Below the pieces are notes generated by a model. The model was not told where the DNA came from. It saw only the letters and a list, made by a program, of their open reading frames with translations, and made no database searches. Made by a program: the position numbers and the translations under genes. DNA of 64,000 nt from the NCBI GenBank assembly GCA_036898135.1, contig CM072512.1:23713424-23777423 (forward strand). Reading direction: 5' to 3'. Shown piece after piece: positions 36,357-49,130 of the stretch. Within the stretch, counting starts at the first letter, position 1, and each line of letters opens with the position of its first letter. This DNA comes from Oncomelania hupensis. Taxonomy: Eukaryota > Mollusca > Gastropoda > Littorinimorpha > Pomatiopsidae.

Positions 36357-36450
36357 TAGGTGGGTGGAGTTGGGAAGGGGGGTGTACTTTGAAATAATCG
36401 GGGGGGGAGGGGGGGAGGGGAGGGGATGGGGGGAAGGGGGGAGGGGGGAA
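36357..36450 (+). other. G-run tract, possible quadruplex
   Basis: Many runs of four to eight G, separated by single A or T, lie on the plus strand, densest at 36399-36449. Several could form quadruplexes. No gene start is nearby. Confidence 0.6.
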
Positions 36451-36475
36451 ATCAGAACTAGCCAAATGTCAGCGT

Positions 36476-36560
36476 TTCTGTCGGTCGGTCCGTTGGAAGC
36501 TTTATCTCAGGAACAACTGAACAGATTTTAAGCGAAATTCACAGGAACATTACCTAGTTT
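36476..36560 (+). repeat. Dispersed repeat with GTCGGTCGGTCCGTT head, copy 1
   Basis: GTCGGTCGGTCCGTTGGAAGC followed by TATCTCAGGAAC resembles 38970-39050. Both may be ends of one degraded family. Confidence 0.4.
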
Positions 36561-36789
36561 ATGTGCCATCGTAATTATTTGTTCTACCGCAAAGAACAAG
36601 TCACTGGAATTATTCTGTTGTTAAAAACGTTCTGCTTAATATCTCAAAAAGCAGCTGAAGCGGTGTGTGTTTTTTTATAGTTTGGTATTGTCGCGCAGCG
36701 AGAAGTATTTTGTCTACAGATAGTTTGGATAAAGTACAGGTGAGAGAGTGGATGATATAGAAGAAGTGAATAGGGATGGATGAAAGGTC

Positions 36790-36842
36790 TTTGTCCCCTA
36801 TACGCACTGTGTCCGGGGACGTTAATTTACGTACTGTAACTG
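36790..36842 (-). repeat. Short dispersed repeat, copy 2
   Basis: Complement of the segment at 18253-18312 (GTCCCCTATACGCACTGTGT, then GGGGACGTTAAT). Confidence 0.45.
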
Positions 36843-36949
36843 TAACTGGATGAAAGGTGGAAGGATAATTTCACGGGGTGCACGTGTCTGTAGCCAAAGA
36901 GGCGCGAGGATTGTAACCTTCCGATGGCAAGACAGAGTAGGGCAAAATA

Positions 36950-37325
36950 CAGGGTGTTCCAAAAGTCTTGGGCACATTTTGACATTGAATATTTCCGAAA
37001 CTATTAAGGATATAAAAACGCATCTGGTAAATTCAGAAAGCTTGTAATCTCAATTTTTACATGAAATGTTCAAAGATGTTCAATGTGAGTACCATTGGTC
37101 ACACGACACACATCAAGCCGATAGTCAAATTTTTGCCAAACGCGTCCTAGCATTTTCTTGTTGAGTGAACGCCATTAATGGGTCTGAAAAGAAATAAAAA
37201 AATCAACAGCTTTACAAAAACTTAATGTAATTAGCTTAAAAATGGCACAACCTTTATCTTACTACCATTCATAGTAATTGAGATATGGGGACTTCAAATG
37301 TGCCCAAGACTTTTGGAACACCCTG
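36950..37325 (-). mobile_element. Mariner/Tc1-type MITE, 376 bases
   Basis: Perfect 30-base terminal inverted repeats (starting CAGGGTGTTCCAAAAGTCTT) are flanked by TA on both sides (36948-36949 and 37326-37327), the hallmark of Tc1/mariner insertion. The interior keeps the last 34 codons of a transposase on the minus strand. It is an internal-deletion derivative and cannot move without a full-length relative. The perfect ends suggest a fairly recent insertion. Confidence 0.92.
37070..37171 (-). pseudogene. C-terminal remnant of a mariner-like transposase
   Basis: The minus strand reads GRVWQKFDYRLDVCRVTNGT, then HIEHL and a stop. This matches the usual ending of a group of Tc1/mariner-related transposases (W..FDYR.DVCR...G.HIEHL). 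The frame is closed upstream by a stop, and the DDE domain is absent. Confidence 0.75.
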
Positions 37326-38969
37326 TATAATAAGTTTTTTGAATATGCGCACTTGCTAGAGTTTCAAAGAGGAAAAACCTGGGGTTTTTTTTTAGTGTCT
37401 TGGATCTTCTTATGATTTTGAATTCTTTAGATGAAATTGACCAGGCTGAATAGGCAGTGACAGGGTTTGTTCAGTGGCAGACAGTTGGCAGCGTTGTTAG
37501 AAGATGAAGTTATCTGTGATAATAACTTCGTTGGTCTGTGAAAATAGCCATGTTTTGACTGAGCGGTGAAGCTAAATGAAAGTAGCCTAGCTAATTCCAG
37601 TGGGCGCTGTTGCCTTATTGGCATGTGAGTTCGTGTGAGGTGACGTCACTTGTACTAGAAGTCGGTTGGACTAGAAGTACTGCCAGGATTGGTAGTGTGT
37701 AGTACATGAGTACTGTGTCGATCTCCAGTCTTATTGGGTACGTGAAACTTACATTTTATTTTGTCGGCGACTATGTGTTGTGCGCGCATACTTGCGTAAG
37801 GTTGCGCTAGGTTGTGGCGTCGCTGTGGTACTCAGCGTGGGTGGTGTTGAGTAGAGGCGTGAATGTGTATGACAGATATTTAGTCATCCTTCATGCAGTA
37901 CATTATTCCATTTCGTCCTCACGTATTCCATTTTCATCCTGTGGTTATAATAGTGTGCAAATATTATATTGATATTAATTGAATATGTATGGTGACGTTT
38001 TTGGTGGAATCTTTGTGTTGTTAGCTAGTGCCATCACGAAGGACTATAGTTAGTTAGTGATGCACAGAGCTAGAACAACTTAGTTATTTGGAGAGAGGGG
38101 GAGGAGTGAGAGAGGGAATAACGGGAACGTTGGATACATCCGGGATAGACTGCGATTACCTCGGATGCATTAACTATTGCAGGCTTAACTTACCTTTCTT
38201 AACTTTACTTACTTCACCTCTGTTCTTCATTGTGGTTTTTATGTCATCGCCTGTCTTCGTCCAATTCATCGTCTACCCCTTTTTTTCGTGACGACTAACC
38301 TGCGTGGGTCTCCTCTCATGACCAAATGTGTGACAATTGTTGACACCGGAAGTGACAAGTTCCGGGCAAGCGGCAAGTTCAGATCATCTTACCACGTGGA
38401 CCAGGATCGAACCTCCTCTCTCCCACCAGGTATCCACTATCTATTCCCTTTCCTTCTCCCTCCTCCTTGTGACTTTGACCTTCTCTTTTCTTATGTTGAT
38501 GCTATTGAGAGTGTTCATTGTTTTCCATCCCATCACTGGTATTGTGCGTAGCGCGTGTCAGTGAATGTTAGTTGTCTTAGTTATACGAATAAATTGTGAT
38601 TCGATTTGTGACCATAAATCTTTGTCTTTTGTTACATGTTAATACGTGTTTGTACGTCATTTCATTTCTCGTCTCAGCGACTGAAGGACATCCGGCCGAT
38701 CAGGAGCGCTTGTGTGAGTGTATGTTTATATGTGAATGCTTGTGCGTGTACATGTGTTTGATCGGTTCGTGGACAGATAGCCTATGCAGGATCTTCAAAT
38801 CACGGTTAATCCTTCAGTAGCAACCAGTCCGGTTGTTGTTCATTCGGTCCGAATTGTACTTTTTCGTGCCTTATTTCCAGAATAACTGAACTGAAATTCA
38901 TCAATGTATTTCTAGACTAATCTGGAAATGCTTTGAAATAGTCGGGAATCAGACCGAGCCAAAAATGTA
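37326..38969. other. Non-genic stretch
   Basis: Unique sequence. A part at about 38330-38640 has LTR-like traits (TGTGACA start, AATAAA at 38589) but no matching flanks. No gene is supported. Confidence 0.35.
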
Positions 38970-39050
38970 TGCCGGTCGGTCGGTCGGTCCGTTTGAAGCC
39001 ATATTTCAAGAACCATGGACCGGTGAGTTTACCTTGGAAATTGTATTGTT
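38970..39050 (+). repeat. Dispersed repeat with GTCGGTCGGTCCGTT head, copy 2
   Basis: GGTCGGTCGGTCGGTCCGTT, then AAGCCATATTTCAAGAACCA, similar to 36476-36560. Confidence 0.4.
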
Positions 39051-41226
39051 GTGTCACATTTGAAAGATGACAATCGTGGGTCTAACCGATCGCTAAACTT
39101 TGACATTGGAATTTCGAATTTGATTTGGAAGCCAGTAACTGTGCCCATTAAACACACTTTCGCTGCAATACTAATTTAATTACAACTAATCTTGATGATA
39201 TTAATAAGCACATAGACAAGAGAATATATCAATTTATATCAAAACCAATTCACGTTCACAAAAACAAACGAAAAATTTTCTCGAATATTGATCACGATTT
39301 CAGGTTCCCTTTAAATTCTCTTTACGCAAAGAATACCACAACAGAACTCATAAAAAGTTAAAAGGGTTCCGAGTGAGTTTTCCCATCGGTTCCTGGCCTG
39401 TGCATTTACATTCAAAAAGCCTAGTGCATTCATTAATGAAGGGTTAAATGCAGGACGTGTTACAACACTTAACATTCACAAAGGTACGTAAAACGGCTGT
39501 TTGCTGTTTGCTGTTCACTGTTTACTGTGTCGTGGAAAGCAGTCAAATCCAAAATTAGCATGTTGATGCGGAACGAATTTAGCAAAGACCTTACACGCAA
39601 GGTGCATTCAAACAAAGACTTTGAGACGTCTTTTGTCAGGATTACATCAAAACACACACACTCACACACACACACACACCCAGACACCCCCCCCCCCCCA
39701 CACACACACAGAGGATGTTATAGTGGACCACACTGTAAAAGATAGGTGAAGGGGAGAAACGGGTATAACAAAGGAAGTTATGATGAATGGAATAAAACAG
39801 AGAACTCCCTGTCTGCCTGAACAAGAGCTTAGCTCGAAAACTGGCTATTGTTTTGGTCAAAATTAGCATTCCTTTGGCTTATGTACATATTTGTTTTTCA
39901 TTATTATAGACCAAATGACGGACTAACTTTAAATATATAAACACAAGTTTGAACAGTGGTCAATTTTAATGCTTTGGTGAATAGATGACGACAACGTTGA
40001 TGAATTCTGCGCTCGTACTGCACTCCCATCGTACGCTTTAAACCGGTAACAGCCATGCATGCAGTGATAGTTGAACTTCATTACAGAGTATTACAGTAAT
40101 GGGAGGAGAACTATTCTCCTTCTTTCTTTCTTTTTTTTCCTTCGAAATTTAAAATACTGCATGTCCTCTTTTCCTCTAGCGCAGGGTCCTGATTATCAGG
40201 GTGGCCCGAGGACTAGAACAGCGGAAATGGGTCGTTGCGTATTCCCGCGCACGCTTCGTTTTGGGTCCGGGGCGACGGGAAAGGTCATACGAATGGCAAC
40301 AGTTATGCACCCAGACGAAACCCTCGTGTGCAGCGCTCGCCACCCACGGCGATTAAAAAAAACCTCCTTTGCTCTCCTCTTCTTCGTCACACCCGTGGCG
40401 TTCACTAGGTGCTCGCGAGTGCGGGGAGGTTGGTAAAGTTGCTTGACGTTCTCTTTCCGCGAGAATAAGAAGATTTGACCACACTAGTAGTACCCTAGCT
40501 AGACGTGTCTGGTAGATCTACCTAGGTTAAAAATTCCTCGCGACGGTGGCGATCAAAACAAACTGTTGAACACAGTTGGCGAAGGTTTGGCGACTAGATT
40601 TCTTGATTAGATATTTTTTAGGATAACAGTTACGCTCATGAGACAAGGTGGCGGCAGTTAAGCGCTCCCTTGGCTGGACCTTTGCCTTCGGCGCCATGCT
40701 TTGTTAGAGTTACTTTCCATGGTGAAGGATTCCAAGTACCTAGCTTGGATCGCTTTTAATCTCAACACGCAAGCTGTACGCTCTGTTATGGACCCCTTTG
40801 GGTACACCTCCACCAACTAACAAGCCCGGGTTCACTTTTTTTATATTTGCACATGTTTTGTTTTCCTGACACAACCACAGAAACTCTGTGTGTTCAGAGT
40901 TAAAACCTTTCTTCCCCTCATGGTGCACTGTGAATAAGCCACCCACTGATCGGCGGACACGCTCTTAAAACGCGGATTTAATGCGTAACGGCCATTCAAA
41001 CTGCCATAAAACGCATTTGTGACAGCGACGTAACTATTCATGAAAATAATATGCACCGTAGCACAGTAGTATTGTGGCCAAGACTGATTATTATGCTACA
41101 GTCCTTAAGTAAAAAGTGACGCCTGAAATGATAATGGTAGGAGGAAGAGAAAGCGTTTTTAAAAAAAAAAGAAAAGAAAAAAGAAAGTAGCGGCAATTTA
41201 TTTTATTTTGTAACCTATTACCTTTA
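39051..41226. other. Non-genic stretch with CA/C tract
   Basis: It contains an interrupted CA tract with a C10 run (39655-39711). A GC-richer stretch at 40180-40430 follows a good splice-acceptor-like CTCTAGCGCAG, but its frame has no known domain. No gene is claimed. Confidence 0.3.
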
Positions 41227-41325
41227 CATTATATTATATTATATTATATTATATTATATTATATTATATTATATTATATTATATTACATTACATTACATT
41301 ACATTACATTACATTACATTACATT
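41227..41325. repeat. Pentanucleotide array, ATATT then ACATT
   Basis: About 11 ATATT units change at 41285 to about 8 ACATT units. The second unit is the same as the R1 tail unit (ATTAC/GTAAT), but no R1 body follows. Confidence 0.95.
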
Positions 41326-43375
41326 TCTATTCTTTAATTTAAATGCAGTTCAATTTTATTTTTTTATAACTTTAAGCTATCAAAGGTTGGCACACACGCA
41401 CACACACTCACACACAAACACACACCACTACCACCACCACCACAACAACACAGCAACATCATAGTCACATAATAATAGCCTAACCCAAAATAGCAGTGAG
41501 CAGGTGATGTTCTGCAGCGAATGTTATGTGCTAATCTGTCCACGTGAAATGTGACGGGGTGGGGTTGGGGGGGAGGAGAGCGAGGGGGGAAATGGGGATT
41601 GGTGGGGGCCTATGTGTTGCTGAGATCGACCGTGCGTCTAACGACATGTTTATGTGACACCGTGTTGAGCAGACAAGATCCCTGTCCTGGGGCTACTGGG
41701 CCCTTGTGAAAACCAAGCACACATATTTCACTGACTTGGTTTATAAAAGTCTTACGTTCCTGCCATACAACATTGAACCCCAAATGCACACACGCCATCA
41801 AGTCAATGTTGAAAATGCGGTTTATGTAAACTAGGATTCAGAACATCCAATTTTATTGTCCTCATAAACGAAATCACTATGTCAGTGAAATGTGTGGAAA
41901 CTGTACCACATACGAACAAAGTGAATCACACTGTACGAGCGAAGGAAGCTGGGAACCTTCCTTCATTACTGCATGACCGTGAGTCATAGTTTTAAAAAAA
42001 AATCACACACTGCATGCTTGTCTCCTATAACTTCGTAGCCACAAGGATGACCACACACTTAAACAGAATCTCATCCGTAGTTTCGTTTCAGTGACTTCGA
42101 ATGGCTATGCGCACACACAAGGCACACAACTCCGACTGACACGTAGGTCGTCTCCCCTAAAACAGCGAAAGTTTGCTCCCTTTCACTTCCGCTGTGCTCG
42201 CCTTTTCAGGGTGAAGTTTGTTCAGCGTTTGGCGAACCAAACGGGCCCTGATGACCGGCACAAAACGCGCTTGTCAAAACGACTAACAAATGACCAACGA
42301 ATATGTGCGTGTGGACACTCATCTGCGCTGACTGCGAATGGACAAACAGAGTAAGTCCAAACTGAGAGTATCATACACCTTGAGATTCCTCGCTTCGAAA
42401 CCCCTTACAGACTTCGTGCGAGGTCAGACACTCTGAGTGAGCCCGAAAGTGAGGGCCACGTGAAAGAGAGGGATACGGGTGAAGTGCTTGGGCGAGAGCA
42501 GCTAGCTAATAAGAGATGCCTAATCATTTCTCAACGTTGACGCGGTCATCGCAAGTTCAAGGCTAACTTCTGTCCCTCGCTGGGAATTATTATAGAAAAT
42601 ACTTTTTTGTTTCTTTACTGGCCTTCTTCATTTCACATACGACAGCATCGTACGTCGTGTATTTTCCCAGAAATTTCAGTTCCCGCTGGAAGTGGAAGAC
42701 GCAGCTGGGAAATGAAAATAGTAAATGGAATTAGCCTACCAGACTTGCCAATCAGAAGTCTAGTGACCGATTTTGATTGGTTTCGATAATGAACTGTGCC
42801 GTTCAACTTTAGTAACCTATTATGTATTCTATGTATTACCTCAAACTCACTTTTACTTGGATTTTTTTCCAATGTTTCGCAATGTCAGAAAGCATTTATT
42901 TGTTTTTGGGACAATAAAATGTTTTATTAGGCCTACTTATTACCCACAGTCAGAAGAACTGGTCTAGCTAGCGTCATTGAACTAACCGCATTCTTTCGCG
43001 CTGTAGTTTTCGGCCTTAGTTAACCACTTGCGATAATTCCGCTAAATGCCGAAACTCGACTAACATTTAGAGACGTGTTCGAATGGCGCCGATTTCTTGT
43101 CTGCATTCACAGGTTAACTGATTACGTAAGCGTTTACTCAAAACAGAGATAATTGCATTTTTAAACAATTTTTTTTCTTCCTTATAGTTCTCTATATAAT
43201 TTTATAGAAATTAGTCCGTTGATGGCCATGTACCTTGGGCATCCGATGGCCCACACCAGGGGAGTCCACCCTAAATGGCCTCAATGCCGTGGGGTGAGCC
43301 CTGGTGTGGTTGTTAGGGCTGCACCGAGTGATCAGTGCCTCAAAATTTAATATTCATTTATTAATTATCATCTTT
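41326..43375. other. Non-genic stretch
   Basis: A CA/CCA-rich piece (41393-41455), a G-rich piece (41555-41600) and otherwise unique sequence. The short frames show no domain. The segment 43218-43340 is GC-richer and may be an old repeat. Confidence 0.35.
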
Positions 43376-43478
43376 CTTTCTTTCTTCTTCTTCTTCTTCT
43401 TCTTCTTCTTCTTCTTCTTCTTCTTCTTCTTCTTCTTCTTCTTCTTCTTCTTCTTCTTCTTCTTCTTCTTCTTCTTCT

Positions 43479-43515
<37 letters not shown>
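43376..43515. repeat. TTC then CT array
   Basis: About 32 TTC units followed by about 16 CT units. Confidence 0.97.
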
Positions 43516-43520
<5 letters not shown>

Positions 43521-44739
43521 AGACCCCATCCTTTTAAATGTATGGTATTATGTAACCGATTTTATAGGTATACGCTTCTTGTTTTATTAGTCTTATTTTC
43601 TCGGTCCCTTGCGGACCGCGCATGGTCTTATATATAGTTTTAGTTTACTTGTCCTTGAGAATGTCTGTGTGCATGTGTATGCCTGAGCTGTTGTTATGGT
43701 CCATTTTAACATTTCAAACATCTGTCAAGTTTTAATCTTATAATTAAGGGCTTTCTTTTTCTCCCGCCCGTGATCTATATTCCCGACCGTTGGCGTTTTA
43801 ATTTGGATTTTCTTAATAAAAATAATTATTTTGAAGTTTGTTGTACGTTTTTAACCTCATTTTATTTATTAGCCCCTACTGGGCCCTATCCTAACTACAG
43901 TCCCCTATATGCTTTAGTGCCCGGGTACTCAAATCTAACCAATTAAATACTCAACAGTCATTCACAAAATCAGTAGTAGAGGTTTGACCTTATATGCTCA
44001 GTCAGAAATACTAAGTCTACTTCCAGTCATTGCTAAAGACTGGCGATTAATTTGTTTGTACTATAGAATGAATCCGTCTCATTCCAAAAGTGAAAATTGA
44101 ATTCATGGTCCCGGTTTTTATAAAGGCTAAAGAAGAATAACCTCAACAGAGACTTGGTCTTCAATCCAAATCCAACGCCCATTTCTACAGCACGTTGCTC
44201 CAAGTCGGTAAGGTGCAAGATTACAGCAGATCCATCATGTTGGGTCTAGTGTAACACTGGAGATTTGTGGGTTGTACACAGTAGACAGGCTTCTGGGATT
44301 AACTTTAAGCTAACTATCCAGAACCTTTATTGAAATCGCTTAAGTAATCATGACGATTGAGGAGTGATTTCTTCACCTCCTTGGCTTTTAAATGTTATGT
44401 TATAATTGCTGTTTGCATTTGAGTGTGCTGGGTTGTGTTTGTTTTGCAGTAGTCCTTGCTAGCTGGACTGATTGCTTGGAAGCAAGCTGGGAGGTCGTCG
44501 CCATTTGATCGGTGTGGTTGTATTAGTGATTACTTTAAAGAAAGCTAGGTAGAGACTGATAATTATGTAAAGTGGTATCACCACACCTAAAGCTCTGAGT
44601 TAAGTGGTTCTGTTCCGGGTGGGTGACCAGTCGTCTGTAGCCAGTTTTTAAATCACGTTCGGTGACCATCCAGACATTGTTATATCGTTTCAAATCCCAA
44701 TATTGTCGGACACATTAATGGTCCAACTGCTACAAAAGG
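43516..44739. other. Non-genic stretch
   Basis: Unique AT-rich DNA. No supported feature. Confidence 0.35.
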
Positions 44740-44979
44740 GCCCAATACCGTAGCTCGGTGTTAGAGCTTTCGCTTGCCACACCGATGACCCAGGTTCGAA
44801 TCCCGCGCTAAGCACAATAAAAAAGGCAATTTATCACTGTTCGTCTTAGCACTATGATTGTTCGGGTGATTCAGTGTGGACTTAGGTCTCTACCCCTCTT
44901 TCCTGGGATGGTTAACCCCGTCTGATCTGCCATATTGCCAATGGTGGGTGTAGACGTTAAACTGTAATATTCATTCATG
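44740..44979 (+). mobile_element. tRNA-derived SINE, family A, copy 1
   Basis: The head has an A-box-like TAGCTCGGTGTTAGAGC and B-box GGTTCGAATCC (44793-44803). The body ends GCCAATGGTGGGTGTAGACG, then TTAAACTG and an ATTC-type tail (ATTCATTCAT). It matches the minus-strand copy at 57395-57617 through both head and tail. The tRNA cloverleaf is not intact, so it is not a tRNA gene. Confidence 0.82.
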
Positions 44980-45005
44980 CAGAAGCTTAGACTACTGCTG
45001 CTGCT

Positions 45006-45049
<44 letters not shown>

Positions 45050-45065
45050 TACTACTACTACTACT
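45006..45065. repeat. CAA then TAC array
   Basis: CAA units pass into TAC units. Confidence 0.95.
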
Positions 45066-45773
45066 TGTGGTGGCGTTAGCCGAATAGAGAAACCGATGGC
45101 TAAGAACGAAATTGAAAGCTATATTCTGACAAAGAGAGGGGGAAAAATTTTGGCTAATATTTATTTATATTAAGTTAATACCCTGTGGCGCGCAGGTATT
45201 AAAGTTTAAACAAAACCAAAAACAGTATAGATCTCACAAATAAACGGGGCTACGCAGACTGTCACACAAACGTAGCGCCACAGAGATACGAGTTGACATT
45301 GACAGGGCGACACACAGAGAGATGTATCCAACAATTATGGTCAAGGTGACAAGATCCAGCTCTGGTGATGATGGCGAGATCCATTTCCTGCGGTAAGACC
45401 CGGGTATAAACCGGCGACACTGTTACGACACTTTTACTGCCAGTGACCATCGTTTAAACGGCCAGCTGCCCTTGGCCACTAACGATGTCCACGCGATAGT
45501 CATTTCCTGCGCGAAGACAGCAGGGATCGCAACGGCAGTTGACGTTAAAACTGTGCGGAGATAAAGTGGCACCTTTAAATGGCGGTGATAACTGTTGAGC
45601 TCTCTATAGGAACATTATTTCTTCGCTTACGTTCGCCTACCTTCGTATATCTCTGTGTGTCGCTTCTGTCCTGTAATTCGGTAAAGGTGGTGGGTTGATA
45701 GGGTTTTTTTCATTGGGATGGAGCCATTGGTGCTGTGTATAAATGTCCATTCACGCGCGGAGTGAATCCTAAT

Positions 45774-45824
45774 GGCCTGTCTTAAGTTTTTGAACCTCCA
45801 CGAATCTTCCAATTAAGACAAGCC
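45774..45824. mobile_element. 51-base MITE related to 4830-4929
   Basis: The ends GGCCTGTCTTAA and TTAAGACAAGCC are inverted copies with one difference. The right half (GAATCTTCCAATTAAGACAA) matches the right end of the 100-base element with a few changes. Confidence 0.5.
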
Positions 45825-48196
45825 ACAAAGGTGTTGGAGATTGTGGTTTATGATCATGGGTGATCAAAACAACGTACCAGCGCCTTTCCTGTGAAAATGA
45901 AATGTTAATACTCTTACTAGCAAATGCAGCTTTTAAAATCCATTCTCTGCTCTTCCGTGAACAATTTTATATGAGAGTTGACTAAGTATTGCTGATTTTT
46001 ATAAGGTCTACGGTTTGCAACGATACTGGTTCAGAGTGTAGCCCAACAGGCTCTGGTACCTTGGATAGTAGTAAGAGTCGTTGACAAATATCCTGGACAA
46101 TGGGGTTGTGAATCATCTTCTTCATTCCCTAAAGAAAGCCTAAGCCTGCAACGTTTTAGATAAAAAAAAAATTCAGTGATCTTCTTTTAACACCACAAGT
46201 TTTCTAAACCGTTTATTTGTCAGTTGTGACTGATGATCACAACATTATACGACAGACTTTCCTGTCAAAAATATGCGGCACTACAACGATATTAACTACC
46301 GGTCTCTCTACAGACACTTTGAAATAGGAGTGATGTTATCTAACTTGTTAGTCTTTGAAGACAAATAGTTAGTGAAGATAAACAATTATGATTGAGAACG
46401 ACTTGCGAAAAACTGATTTTTTTACCGACTTACCTATAAAACCGACCACGGTGAGTGGATTATCATCGCCTATAAATTGCTAAAATTACAAACCTCAAAA
46501 GAGATGGCGTTGCATTTCAAACTGACAAATTTGAAAAAAAATTGCAAAGGAATATTCTATACAAAAGATCTGCAATGAAGTTGACGTCTGGTGTTATATG
46601 TAAAAGGAAGGAACCAAGTTTGTAACGTCAAAACAATGCATGCAGTTAGTCACACGACAAGGCCACGCAAAAGCTGTTTTTGGTATTGGGATGAGTTTTT
46701 CAAAGTTAGGTTTTACTTGTTGAGCAAGGAGTGGATCTTATGTAGGTAAAATAAATGGGGGGCAGAAAATACTCAGGAAAATTAAACTCGACTGGTTAAT
46801 ACAATAACAGAACTAAAGAACGGATAAGACGACACGTTGAAGAGAGGGCACTGGATGTAATGAGGGGAGGGTGTGGAAGCAAAGCGAATGGAGATGAGGA
46901 CAAAAAAAAAGTGAAGGGAAGCTGAGGAGGTGGAAAGTAAGGACGACGAAGAAAATGGGAAAGAAAGAAGGAAAGAAAATGAAGCCAAAAGACAGGGCGG
47001 GGAGAGAGTGGAAGGGGAGATAAGGTTAAGTTTCCTTGTCTCTAAGGAAGGAAGTTAGGAAAGTAAAGATTGCGTCGTCGGTGTCGTCAGCGTGTCAGAC
47101 GGGCCGGGGGGAAACAGGATACGGACCGTGGAGGGTTGGTTGGCAGACGACCGTTATCCCTACGTGAGGTCTCGCACCGCGCTAATGAGACGGCCGTCTT
47201 TGCTGCTGTGTAAATCCCTCCTCCACCCACCTGTCTCCACGCCACAGACCCTTAGGCTGCCAATCAGTGTATCTTGGAAAGTAGATGGAGAAGCAGCCTG
47301 CCTCAGGGATCTTGGGACCTGACCAGTGTCTTTGATACTTACGTATTCTGAATGGTCTTGTAGTGTAGTTCAGTTCATTTATTTGAAGTCTGCCTGATGA
47401 TTTTAGACACGTACCCTCACACAAAAACACACATACCCAGACACAGACACACACCCACACACACGCGCACACCCACACACACACAAACACACACACACAC
47501 ACAGAGTTTCATATCATTTCCATTTTGTAAGACTAAGGATGACTGTTATGTCAATGTATGGTTGATTTAAAAAAAAAAAGAGATCGGATTCTACATGTAA
47601 GTGTAGTAGAAGGCTAAGAAGAGAGTGTAATACTGTCTCAATATACCATTCAATGTAGGCTTACATGCATTACAATTGTTCTTCTTGGTTTTGTGTACCC
47701 TAGCAAGAATCACCATACTTTTTAGATTTTGGCAAACGTGACCGTCGTCTATGCAACAGTAAAGGTAGCCATTCTTAGTCCTCGAGGATCAATCTGGTCC
47801 AAGATTTGTCCCAATTTCGTAAATCTGTCTTCAGCAACTGGCCTCTACTCTTCAGGTTCCGTGTACGAATAGCCTACCTGTATACACACAGTACCAGAAC
47901 CTGTTAGTGTGCGCCCCGTTAATTTGTTTAAACGCTAGGCTGATACTGAAGACTGACACGCAGTATGCGACCTGAATTAACGGGTATATAAGTATATATA
48001 TATATACCCTACGCTCCCAACTCTAAATAAACCATGTATCAGTGCCCAGCACGGCAGGCAGACTCGGCCCTGGCTTGGGGTGTGATATTATTAATTTAAA
48101 CCTCATACAAAGGTTTACAAGCAAAAACTTTGTGTGATATTTAGTCTTTTCCCTTTTCAGTCCAACTTCCAACTAGAACACGTAAGCCTATACTAC
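45825..48196. other. Non-genic stretch with CA tract
   Basis: It holds an interrupted CA tract (47402-47504) and unique sequence. An A/G-rich patch at 46800-47060 gives spurious frames. Confidence 0.35.
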
Positions 48197-48230
48197 ATCA
48201 TCATCATCATCGTGTTGGTGGTGGCGGCGG

Positions 48231-48311
<81 letters not shown>

Positions 48312-48480
48312 ATATCATCATCATTATTGTCATCATCATCATCATCATCATCCTCATCATCATCCTCATCATCGTTATTATCACCACGATCAGTATCATC
48401 ATCGTCGTCCTGCTCCTCCTCCCCATCGTTATCATCTTCATCATTTTCCTCACCGTCGTCATCATCGACTTCATCACCAG
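48197..48480. repeat. ATC trinucleotide array, degenerate to the right
   Basis: About 25 perfect ATC units (48231-48310), then variants. A long Ile-rich frame across it is an artefact. Confidence 0.96.
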
Positions 48481-48539
48481 AAATGTGTGTAGGAGATTAA
48501 GGACCGCCTCCCCTCCAGCTTTCTTTCTCATCAAATCCT

Positions 48540-48780
48540 CATTCTCACTCTCTCTCTCTCACTCTCTCCGACTGTCCCTGTCTCCCTTTCTTCCTTCTCT
48601 CTCCCCCTCCCCCTCCACTCGTCCTCCTTTTCTCTGTCTGCCTGCCCTCCGTCTTGGCACATCTCCTTCACCCCCTCTCCTTCCATCTCTACTTCGCTTT
48701 CTCTCTCCCTTTGGCTGCTCGTCTTTCGTCTACCCTCAACCTTATTTCTCCCTATCATCTCTCTCTCTCTCTCTTTCTCA
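48540..48780. repeat. CT-rich low-complexity segment
   Basis: Pyrimidine-rich, TCTC-type runs without a fixed period. Confidence 0.7.
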
Positions 48781-48930
48781 CCTTTCGTGGTGTGAACTGC
48801 CAGTCTCCCATGGCATGTATCGACTGATCATTCTTTCTCTGGTTGAGCTTAGCGTGGACAGGCAAGAGGCTGAAATCCAAATCCGCGTTGAGCATCATCA
48901 ACACTGGGGACCAATCTGACGTTCCCCCAG

Positions 48931-48988
48931 GTTAATGTAACAACAACAACAACGACAACCGCAACAGCAACAATCATAATTCTAATAA

Positions 48989-49080
<92 letters not shown>

Positions 49081-49130
49081 ATACATACATACATACATAC
49101 ATACATACTACTACTACTACTAAATTATTA
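48931..49130. repeat. AAC, AAT, ACAT and ACT arrays in series
   Basis: AAC units (48939-48960) are followed by about 30 AAT units (48987-49079), ACAT units (49080-49108) and ACT units. Confidence 0.95.

Noticed and set aside
38328..38637. Possible LTR (TGTGACA start, AATAAA at 38589, GTTACA end)
   Set aside because: Flanking five bases do not match, and no second copy was seen.
40071..40436. Possible exon after a splice-acceptor-like CTCTAGCGCAG
   Set aside because: The frame has no recognisable domain, and no donor or neighbouring exon could be supported.
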